A stretch of DNA of 64,000 nucleotides, taken from positions 1,922,001-1,986,000 of the forward strand of contig NC_068562.1 in assembly GCF_022201045.2 (NCBI RefSeq). The letters run 5' to 3'. Below, one piece after another: positions 47,692-58,212 of this stretch. A model generated the notes under the pieces. It saw nothing but the letters and a program-made list of their open reading frames with translations, had not been told where the DNA came from and ran no database searches. Position 1 is the first letter of the stretch. Each line of letters starts with the position of its first letter. Source of the stretch: Citrus sinensis (Eukaryota > Streptophyta > Magnoliopsida > Sapindales > Rutaceae). The position numbers and the translations under genes were made by a program.

Positions 47692-49783
47692 GGTTTACCT
47701 GACAATATACTTCAAAGAAACATTCGGTACGTAGTAGTCTCACTCGCTCTACGGCGCGCCACGTGGAAAGATGGTGTTATGCCGGCTGGCTTGCGTTAAT
47801 TTGCCGAATTTTCTCGACCCTTTGGGATGGCCCATACAACGTTTGGTCTTGTCACCGGAGGCCAGGTCCGCATTTGGAATCAATCGATGTACATCTGTAA
47901 ATTTTATATATTTTAATTAAAAAACGTTTGTTTGATTTTGATTTTGATGCTATTTTATGTCCGATGGGAACAATAGTCTAATTTTCTGCTAGCTTATCCT
48001 ATTACATCACTTCCTACGTAATTTTCTTTTCCTCAGTTTGGAAATGGTTAGGGATAATTGCTATTCTAAACGTGAACGGAATTCTTTTTTAATTCTATTA
48101 TAAAAAAAAAAAAAGAGGAATTTGATTAGTACTGTGTTTGAAAAATATAACAAACATAGGCCATAAGGCCAAAGCCATCCATTTCTTTAAAAGAATTAAA
48201 AGTATTTTGAAGAAACATAGCATGCATCCTTTACACGACTACTGTTGCTATTATCAATTCAAAACGTATAGCGATGTATAGATCTTCCACTTATATATGC
48301 ATGCATGCATGCATGTAGGTAGGTACGTATGGTGGTGTACAATCGCCTTAAAAGCTATCTGAAACAATATATAGCACGAACTATAGAGAGTAGTAATTGA
48401 GATTTTGACACACTTCAATTTCCTTATAAAGCCTCCCTCCCTATGTTAAAATGGTGTGACAGTTGGGGAAGCGGCTAGGGTTTGCCCTTGTGTTGTTCTC
48501 CCAATATTTTTTAGCTCTACAATTTGATTTGTGATTTGTGGAGATAAAAAGAATTTGGCGGGATAGAAATTTCGTCATAAACTTTTTGGAATTATTTGTT
48601 ATTTTATTTTATAATTCCCTAAATCATTTGTACAACACCACGACGTATGAGGTGTGAAAAATTCTTAGTTAAAAAGTAATCATGTGTTGATTTAAACTAA
48701 TTATACAATTTTTTTTTTAATCTTTTATTGTAATTTAATTTTTATTAAGGTCAAAATTTGTAAACTCAATAGAATGGAGGGGTTTTATCAGGACTTTTGA
48801 AGGGTGTGAGTGAGACGCTCCAATCTAATGAAAAAAGAGGGCTAAGCCTAAAAATGTGAAATCTACTACCAAAATCCAAAAAGAGGCTGTGTGACCCTAT
48901 GAAACCCCAAATTAAAACAAGCCCAAGAAGAAGTTGTTAGGGAAATCCTATTTGGGAAGCTATGGGTCCAAGCCCGATGTCTGTTACCAGAAACTTCGGA
49001 GAAGCAAGCCCAAAATAAAATGAGAGGTCAATTATCGCCCCTCAGTAAACTATTATTAGGGTAGGCATATTTTCTCTCCACTACTTTTTATAATTCACCC
49101 CACTAACAAAAAATAATTATGATAAATTCTTATTATTTCTTAAATATACAAATCAACAAAAAATTTTACAGTTAATCAATTAAATTCGTATTATAATATT
49201 TTTTATATCGGTATCTTTGACTATCAAGGTTGTTTTAAGATAAGTCTTACATGATTATTTTATTGTAATAATTTAAAATGAGTACTTTAGGTATTTATTT
49301 TATTTGATTAAGTCTCCAAACTTCTTCTTTATTTGTATTTTTTAAAATATCGTGAACTTATTACAATTATTTATTAGGAATGGTGAGTTTAAAAAAATTA
49401 TGGGGTGGAAACATCACCACCCTCTATTATCTTTCTAAAATGTTGTTTTCAATTATATTTAGTTGATTAGTTCATTTGGAAGAACCTTTTAAATCAATTC
49501 AAAAAGATACTCCTTTTTAATAAGCACTCCTAATTTTACGAGTTTTCACAATCTTAAAATTTGTTATATACTTTCCTATTTTTGTTACTGTACAACCTTG
49601 TTGTTAAAAAAAAAAAGAAGTTTTTTAATCAATAATTCTTTAATAACAGTCATGAATTAAAATTATGTATATTTTGAACTATAGATTCGAAGTAGCTTTA
49701 AGTATAGAAATAATTAATCTATGTGGGGAAAAGAAATAAAAAAATTAACAAGAAATTATTTTTAATTTTGCAAATCAAAATCA
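47692..49783. other. AT-rich intergenic DNA left of the tRNA gene
   Basis: No gene is visible. It includes an ATGC tetranucleotide run at about 48298-48318. The minus-strand TTTT at 49777-49780 immediately follows the tRNA and can serve as its polymerase III stop. Confidence 0.5.
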
Positions 49784-49855
49784 TGTGGCTGCTGGGATTC
49801 GAGCCCAGGTCTCCACGGCCACAACGTGGAATTCTTACCACTAAACTACAGCCAC
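49784..49855 (-). tRNA. tRNA-His(GTG)
   Basis: The 72 nt gene folds as a standard cloverleaf. The 7 bp acceptor stem is GTGGCTG with CAGCCAC plus discriminator A. The D arm is around TTTAGTGGTAA. The anticodon stem CCACG/CGTGG encloses the loop TTGTGGC with anticodon GTG. The T arm is CTGGG TTCGAAT CCCAG-like (CTGGGCTCGAATCCCAG). Internal promoter boxes are present and a T4 run follows on the minus strand. There is no intron. It is of the cytosolic type. Confidence 0.96.
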
Positions 49856-51081
49856 TTTGTTGTTAAAATATCCTCACAAATTTAGATAAACTATATAAAA
49901 GACTAGGCCGATTCAAAAACAGGATAATGACAGGAATCTCCAAAGGATAGTTCTATTAAATAACGAATGACATCTCTCTCACGTAATGGATCGTTGTGAC
50001 GGCGCAATGGCGCATGCATATCGATGACTGCCCAAATCTGAAGATTACACTATTATGAAAAATATTACAAAAATTTAAATTTGCTTAAATTTACACTTAT
50101 TGTATGTTAAGTGTATTGTCCTTTGTTTTTATACACTTGTAATTTAAAACGCAAAATTTGAAGAAAAAAGGAAAAAAGTTAAAAAAAAAAATGGGTTGTA
50201 TTATTTAGTCAAGAGTGGAAAATTGATATTTTTGCAAGAAAGTTTGCACGGTTTACAACTATTGAGTGAAAATCAATATTTTTTGCAATGTTTAAACAAC
50301 TTTGGTATACAAACATACACCAAAGACTCACCAATGTTTAAACAACTTCGGCTAAACTTGCTTTCCTTAAGTTGATTTTCTTGAGCTTTGATGCATGAGT
50401 AATTTGCAGAATAGCACATTTCTTGTCTTGTCAAAGGCTATATATTGAGAAAATTAAAATTCTTCTTGGAGAACTTGGGACACTAATCGGCCCTATGAAT
50501 TCATCAGATTCAGAGCTCAGAGAAACAATTCACGAGGTAAGGAAATTCTTCTAATATTTTAGATTGAGGTTTGATTAACTGCGAAAGTGTCTATTATTAA
50601 AAAATGTATAATTAATTTCTTTACAGGGTTCAAGTTTTGCTCGACTAATAGACTATGCCTTGTGCCCTTGCCTTGTTCATAATATTTTCTTAATGATTAC
50701 AATGAGTACTACAAGACAGCCTTTTACTTATCATATCAAATATCAAGAAGACACTAAACAGATTGTATACACAAGCTTCGATCCCTTATGGACACTGTGT
50801 CCCCTCATTTGTCACACATGGAAATAAATAAAGAAAAGTTACATAAAATGTTCACCTAGCTACTTGCATCTGCAAGTAAGTTACAATAAGAAGCCCTTTC
50901 TTTAATTAAAAAATATACACGAGTGAAAAAACGGCCACATGGTACATCTGAGCAAAACTTTTAAATGTATTTTACAATCAATCAACAAATTAGTGTGCAT
51001 TTGGGTGGCCTCAAAGGAGATAATTTCACCACGCACAGCACCATCTTCCTACGAATCTCTTAGTATCCAGCTTTTCTTTGT
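49856..51081. other. Intergenic region
   Basis: No gene I can support. A plus-strand tract near 50440-50530 (reading LLGELGTLIGPMNSSDSELR) has coding-like composition and a GTAAGG after it, but no start, partner exons or family were found. The right end contains the 3' UTR of the SEC14-like gene. Confidence 0.45.
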
Positions 51082-54000
51082 TTACCAGTTGAACTGCAGT
51101 GCAAGATAAAAGAATTTTGAAAATGATAAAGCGTACTCTAAATGAATAATAAACTCATATTGGTATTATAAAGAAATTATTAGCTAGTCTTATTAGCATA
51201 CCAACTTCTTCTTCTTCTTCTTCTTATCAATAAATGCTAACAATTCCTCCTGACGAGCAAGTGAATCCTCCAGAGCCTGGGCAATCAAACATGAGTGCAT
51301 TAATGGCACTGTATGTATATGAACGTCGAATTATCACTCACACAAATCCCTAAGACATGAATCACAGCTTTTCAGTAAGAAATTCATATTACCCTCCTAG
51401 TTGACATCAGCTCTTGCTCCAAAGCATCAACCCTACTAACAGCAGCATTTAACATTTCCTCCTTCTCCGCTAACATAGCTGCAGGTTTTGCGCTCAAAAT
51501 GGTTACTGCATCTTCCAATTCAGCCATGCGCTTCATGACAGCAATGTACTCTGCACCATAAATTCCAGGTGTAGACTTATGCCGGTCTACCTCGTCAACA
51601 TTGTAACCGGGATTGGAGTAGATGGTGGCATCTGTTAGCTTTTTAGGCATATTTTTTGTCACTCTGATCATCGTTACGATGCCCATAACGAAGGCCATCA
51701 CTCCAGTGAAAAGCTGAGAGCTAATATTCCCTTCAGGAACCTCATGCCGCATGTTGTAATCTTCAGCTCCAACTGACAGACAATTCAGTTCAAATATATA
51801 GTCGTTTCCTCTTTTATCAAGAAGACAAATAAACTCTCTATTTCACGGGCACAAGCACGGAGTGATACCTTTCAGATAGAATTTTTCATTCTCAACTACT
51901 TTTTGCCAACTTGCATCCACAGGTTTATCGACCATTGGCACAAAACGATCATCGTACTTGAAGGACTTGTGGAAATTTTGCTTCATAATCTGTGGGGTTC
52001 AATTTCGTGAAAAAAAAGGGAAAGGAAAAATTAGCAATGGATACCAGTGAATCATTCATAATGACCAGAAAGGGAAATTGAGAGTAAGGAGGAACTGGAA
52101 GAACTTGTACATTAAACTCTTCCTGAATAGGAGAGAGCCTCGGACACTGTTCCTTGGGGCTCTCCGCATTGGAAGTCTCAATTTTCTGAGTAAAATTGTA
52201 CATACTTGATCAATGACAAGAACAAGGACTCAAAAACAACATGGAAAGACAAGTATGTTTCAGAGAACAAGTGAAACCTTGAAGCTTATTGTCTCGTCCT
52301 CAGAAATTGTCTTCTCCTCAGGTTTTTGAGCCCCACCCATATTTTTACATTTGTGGTCACCGTTTTGAACCATCTACAGGTCCATGGATCAACATTTTTA
52401 GATAGCTAATTCAAGAGCAGCTATGAACAAGAAAATCAGTCTTGTTATTCAAAGCAAAAGTGCCAGGGTTACCTTCAAGATATCTGGGTCTTTCCATGGG
52501 CCCTTATCAGACCGCATACAACCCCCTTGATCAGCACAAGTACAGCTACCTCCCAAAAACTCCGGCAACTCACTGGTGCAAAAGCCAAACCACTGATAAA
52601 TTTAAACGACAAAAGTACCAAATGAAGCCAAGTTGTGCATTATAAGTTTACCTAGCGTCAATAATTTCCAGCAACTTGCTCTGATATTTGTTCCCTAGCA
52701 CCTGTTCAATAGTATATTTCACTGATCAGATATATTCCCTTGATCAAAATAATCTGCGAATGACATGCCATCAACTTTCAAGGCAACATGAGCAATATGA
52801 CGTGTGTGTATCCTTACATGAATCTTTGCCGTGGTCTTTGGATCAAGGAAGGACTTAATCGTATTCCACAACATTCTAAATCCTGAACCAGCATTAATGA
52901 TGAACATCCGGTTCAAGGTCTGTAGTAAGGAAAAGAAATTACTCATCAGAATTCTGTCATCTACAGCTAGTACTTGGAGATTCCATAGAGAGGCCAACCA
53001 AAGACTTGGATGGCTGCTAACTAAGAATAGAGATGAATTAGAACCTCAGGGTAATTGTCACCATCAATTTTCTGAATCTGAGTAATTAGTTCCCTGGCAG
53101 CCTTATTAAAACTTTTAAGACCCTGTAGCATAACATCGTGTTAAAATCAAAACAATGTGCTTTAGAAGAGATTAAGCGTTGATCCGGAGAACTAATCTGT
53201 AAGTTATTTTCACATACCACTCCTTGCACATCAAGGATTGTTGTACTTTGATCAATGTGCTTTTTTGCTGCAATCGAACATGCTGGAAACTTGATATCAA
53301 AGGTCCTCTCAAATTCCCGTACATGGTAGTTGAGATAGCGCTCCATATTCGTTACTTGCATGAGCTTGGTAGCATCAACTAAGCCTAATCTCTCAATATA
53401 TACAGGTTGTCCTTCCTTGTCTACTCCATGATGACCATGGGGATAACATTCCAAGACTTGGCTCAATTCCTTAAATTCAAAATCCTTAAAGAAAGATGAA
53501 TCTAATTAAACTTCTGGTCCAAAAATTCTAGATTAAACTAACAACTCCGTAGAAGAATTAATTCGAAAGCCTCCAAAGCCTGGTTGTTTAATTTTTATGA
53601 ATGATTAATACCTGCATAATATCATCAGTACCAAACTCCTTTCTCCACTGAAGCATATCTGACCACATTTGTTTTGTTTTTTCTATATCGAATTTCCTGG
53701 CCTTCAAGAATCTGTATGCGTAAATTCAAATTCAAAAGTAAAAGGTTTAGAGGTTCACAAAGGAATATAGGGATGTTATATGTATCATCTAGGCTGTAGA
53801 AGAAGAGGAAAGGGAAGAAGCAAATAAACCTGAGCATCATATGATAATCATCGTGTCTTGAGGGCAACAATTCCTCTAATATAAGAGCTTGACGAAGCGC
53901 ATCAACGGCCTTAATTTCTTCGGCGTCATGCACATCCTCAATCTCAACCACAGACATCACCTTACTACTTCTCCTTCCCCTTTTCAAAGAATGCCTGAAC

Positions 54001-54231
54001 TTGTTTGAAGCACTAATTGCTACCTTCTTCAATGACCCAATCCTGGTCTTTTTCTCATCCTCAAAAATCTCATTTTCTGGTGTTACAAAACCGACAACCA
54101 TATTAGTTACAATCGATAGTAATAATTAATACAGGCACGAACTACTAACGAACCTAGAAAAATAGTATTAATAAATAATATTCAAAGATTCTGATACCTT
54201 GTCTGGGAGAGAGGATTCCACATGCGGCCAT
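51082..54231 (-). CDS. SEC14-like phosphatidylinositol transfer protein (SFH type)
   Basis: Fourteen exons: 54231-54198, 54076-53830, 53711-53612, 53484-53218, 53122-53045, 52919-52818, 52701-52652, 52572-52473, 52373-52278, 52185-52111, 51989-51869, 51772-51393, 51276-51202 and 51093-51082. All introns are GT..AG with matching phases; the CDS is 1737 nt (578 residues). The N-terminus has [20 protein letters not shown], the usual plant SFH motif. The CRAL-TRIO-N helices ([18 protein letters not shown]) and the lipid-binding Sec14 domain ([20 protein letters not shown] to [12 protein letters not shown]) follow. The C-terminal part has a membrane-like stretch ([16 protein letters not shown]), a coiled coil and a Lys run ending KKKLFNW. 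Such proteins present PI and PC to lipid kinases and pattern membranes. An alternative start inside intron 1 (ATG 54101, [13 protein letters not shown]) reads directly into exon 2. Confidence 0.9.
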
Positions 54232-55580
54232 GAGATTTAACACTCGTTTAGGTATTTACTTTGCTTTAAACGGGTTGGTGACGCAGCAAAGGGCAGAAGA
54301 ATCAAGCACTCATATCACGAGATGCCAGAACTATATATTTGCATCAAATGCCTGCCAACGTTTGAACAAAATGTACGTCAGAGGAAAAAAAAATCAAACA
54401 CGAACAAAAAGAGTATCAAAGACTGATTGAGAGTGAGAAAGAAAGGTTTAAAAAGGAGTAGTTACCCTCTGCCGAAGAGCAAAAGAGATGAAGTTGGGAG
54501 ATTTAAGTACAAAAGACCGAAGAATTCTCAGTAAATGCAGCGTCCTTAGGAATTGGCGGAGAGATACGATGAGCTAATAAGTGGCGTTGTTTACTTTTTT
54601 TGGGCTTCCCTAAAACAATCAATGTTCGCGGCCTTGTTGAGGTGAGGTTCGATGGCTGTTGGCTGTAATTGACCGTGCGTGGCGAAATGTAAGGCCACTC
54701 CATTCATAATCTTGACGGTATCTTTTAACCTCTTTTCCCGCCACTTTCGTAGATTATTCAGTTATCCGGGCCTGAAAAGGAAGACTTTGCTTAATGGAAC
54801 GCTAGACTTACATGTCCAATATTATTCCGCCACGTGGCATCTCTTGCCTGAAAATCCGCCCAGATCTGAGATTTCAAGATCTAGGTCATTAGGTTGTACG
54901 TATGCTCTCTCTCTCTCTCTCTCTATATGGGATTAAGATCAATTGTTAATTACAACCATGTCCATAGCAATTAGAAACTGTGATGAAAATTAAGCATGAC
55001 CAAAGTTTGTACGACGCTTTAACGGGACACAGAATTGGACCAGAAAAATGAATACCGTAAACCTAAAATTTCTATGTACTTGAGCAATATTATTTTGCCT
55101 TTATTAACATTTCTTAAGCCGAAAAAAAAAAAAAAAAAAAAACTCAAACAATTCAGTCAATATTTCTTTTTCTCCTCAAGCTCCACTTCTGTTGCAAAAT
55201 GCAATAAAACATCCTTCAAGTTCAAGTCATTTATAAACTTCCATATAAAAAAAAAAAAGGAAAAGGAAAAAAAAGTTAAATAAAATTAAACCTTTAAAAA
55301 GAACTAGAATTGCTTTCTTTTCGAGTATTAAACAAGCTTCAATGTAGCTATCAATGATCTGAACTAACCAATGGTTGTATCCCTTGATCTAATGGCAGAA
55401 GCGCTTGCCGTCAACAACATTGCTAGAATAATAAATTTATAACTACTTTTTTAATCACAAAAATGATTTTCTTGGGACAATAGAAAAACCTTAAATGTGA
55501 AAATAGTTATACAAGCTCACATTTATTAAGTCAACTGACATTCCAGGAAAGAAACCACATTTTCATTTTCAGATTTCACG
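54232..55580. other. SEC14-like promoter and intergenic DNA
   Basis: The left part should be the leader and promoter of the SEC14-like gene, with a (CT)10 run at 54905-54924. A-rich tracts occur near 55122-55142 and 55250-55275. No gene is visible before the TXNDC9-like stop codon. Confidence 0.5.
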
Positions 55581-57507
55581 TCAGTCAGAATCAGAGTCTG
55601 GATCCACAGAGCATCTCACCGTCCTGTGCCTATTCTCCTGATATTCATCCTCTTCATCATCTTCATTCTCTTTCTTCTCGCTAATTACACCTATAAAATA
55701 AAGGGTTTCAGACACAAGTTTAAGCTACGAGTTGAACTACATCAGGGCAGAGGCAATACCTTTCTTTACTAGTAGAACCTCAAGTGTCTTTGTGGTGAAA
55801 TCATCTTTTCCTCCCAGATCTTGAAATCCAACCAGCCTATCTATAGCAATTCCTTTTCTGAATGCAAACAGTGTTATGATTTAGTATTAATATTTGATTA
55901 GAAAACATTATTAGTTTCTACATTCGACAGGTGATGCAAAACAATTATTCCATTGGGCATAGGGTATATCATTTCAGCTGGACATTCATTTTTGTCATGT
56001 CCAGAAAGATAATGGGAATCACAAGGGAGTAGATTACCACTACCCATGCGTCATTACTGCTCGGGTTATGACAATTAGAATGAATTTTGTATACTCCAAT
56101 TTCTTAGTTGTTCTCGAAGCCAACAAACCTCAACTCATATGCCGTAAAAGATAGCAAAATGTGCATAAAAATAGAAAAATTAAAAGGCATCACACATTGT
56201 CTGACCTGAATATTATGACACAAGGCAAAGTTTTAATTCCAAGTTTGGTCACGAAGAAGGGTGCATTCTGCAATATAACAATGATGATATTCCATAAGGC
56301 ATTATGTGCAGCTTAACATTTTGAATGACTTAAGATGAAATTTTGTTTTACAATCTAACAGCATAAGCCTCAGTCGATGAAAAATCTCAATTCAACTGGA
56401 GAACAAGAGTGCTTGTGAATACTAACCTCTGCATCCAGCTTGATAAACTTCGTACCAATATGCTTTGGTGCAAGGGCCTTCAAATGTTTATCCATTATCC
56501 TTAAAATATTCCATCAACATGGTCAGATACATAAATCTTGATACATTAATTATGCGTGCAAACCAATGTATCGGTGTACATGTGTATGGGAGCAATATTT
56601 TAAACAGAGGATTTACTTGCAGCGATAGAACTCCTTATGGTAGAAGTGGCAAATCGCTTTCTCACTTCCAGTGACTTCAGCCAAGAAATCCCCTTCACCT
56701 ATCTCCCTGTATTCTCCATGTCCTTTCATTTGCAAGACTTGTCGCTTCTCAGCTTCTTTCTATTGAAATAATTTTTTTAACGTGAATGACAAATTCAGAA
56801 ATCTCAACCCAGAGGCCAAAGCTAGCTACCAAATCGCACAGCAGTTCACCAAGGGGTTAAAAGGACACAAAAAAAAAAAAATCTAACCTTGAGAGCTGCA
56901 ATCCTGTCCGAATGCAATTTTTCCAGCTCAGGATCCTGCAAAGGCATTGCAATTCCATATGAGATGAAATGACTAGACACGTTTATAATTTTACACTGTA
57001 GATATAAATACTAACTTACATCCATCAGTTCATCGAGGTCAACTTCGTCGTTAGAACTTGAAGCCTGAGCCTTCTCTTTATCAAGCAGTTCCTGTAAGAC
57101 CAGTATATATACCCTTTATACATCATAATAGCCGTCATTAATGTTATGCTGAAAACTTCAACAATTCATCGAGGAATGGAATTTCTGGGTATTAAAATAT
57201 TGGGGTATAAATATAGCGAAAGTCACTCTCTCAACGACAGTTTAAAAAATAACCAAAAGGGTTCTAAAAGTATCGCCGTATTGAGTAAAACCTTCCGAAT
57301 GAATTTACCGGTTATTGAATTATCAAGTGAAGATTTGCGTGATAGTTCGCTATTATAAGCCAATTATTTGTTCGCATCCATGAAATTAAAAGAATAAAAG
57401 AAGATAGAAATAGAGAATGGAACCTTTTGATAATCACGAGCAGCTGCCGCAATTACATTCCCAAATGCCAAGTTAGACAGAGTCGATTTCACAGAATCGG
57501 GATCCAT
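55581..57507 (-). CDS. TXNDC9-like phosducin/thioredoxin-fold protein
   Basis: Eight exons: 57507-57424, 57091-57020, 56935-56888, 56759-56617, 56499-56427, 56267-56206, 55857-55760 and 55690-55581. All are GT..AG with matching phases; the CDS is 690 nt (229 residues). An N-terminal helix region (LLDKEKAQASSSNDEVDLDE; DPELEKLHSDRIAALK) precedes a thioredoxin fold with GHGEYREIGEGDFLAEVTGS and FYHKEFYRCKIMDKHL. The redox CxxC is absent, as in this family. The fold continues with FFVTKLGIKTLPCVIIF and ends in an acidic Asp/Ser tail (DPDSDSD). Family members work with the CCT chaperonin in folding actin and tubulin, shown for yeast and animal homologues; the plant role is inferred. The Arabidopsis counterpart from memory is At2g18990. 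Confidence 0.92.
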
Positions 57508-58212
57508 TTCTCCTTAACAACTAAGGGATTGCTTAATTGAAGGGAGCAGATCTAAAATACAACGTAACTTCGGTAGAAAGATCAGAGGAGTGACGGAGTG
57601 ATAGTTTCGAGTCTCAGAGTTTTTGCAACAGAAAAATGGGATCTTTAATTCTTTTTAATACAATAACTGGTTTGTGGTTTCCGATCGGACCGGGTAAAGA
57701 GACAGCTTCGCCGTGCGACGCCCTCTCGCTCTCAGGGCTCAAGGCTCTCTCAATCTCTTTTGCTTTCAGTATCCTGGCGTGGTGTCTGCTAAGTTGTTAA
57801 TTTGATATATTTTCATTCGACCCCCTTGAAATCGTAAAAATTATGATTGAACCTCTTTTACAAAATTATTAGTTTGTATGGATGAATTTTGTAGGATTAA
57901 TAATTTTAGGCGTGCCTTACTCTTTTGAATTCCAATTAGTTCGACAAAGTTGAATAACGAAGCTGAATGATTCACTTCAAAGAGAGACACATACAACTAC
58001 TAATTTAGAACACCACACAAGCTAGTGAAGCATAGCAAACGCATGGTTGCTAGTGAAATATCTAACATATAACAAAGAAAAGAAATCATTTCACAGTGAT
58101 ATTGTTTGCCATAAAAATAACAATAAAGTTTTTACATGAATCAAAAAATGGATATTAATATAACTTGAACTAGTTAAAAAATTGTCTTGGTTGTTTAGTT
58201 TAGATATGGTGG
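57508..58212. other. TXNDC9-like promoter and NLR 3' flank
   Basis: Sequence near 57508-57800 is GC-balanced and should be the promoter of the TXNDC9-like gene. The remainder is AT-rich and forms the 3' flank of the NLR gene. I see no repeat. Confidence 0.5.

Noticed and set aside
50440-50536. Plus-strand tract LLGELGTLIGPMNSSDSELR followed by GTAAGG
   Set aside because: No start, acceptor or partner exon could be found, and no family was recognised; chance or relic.
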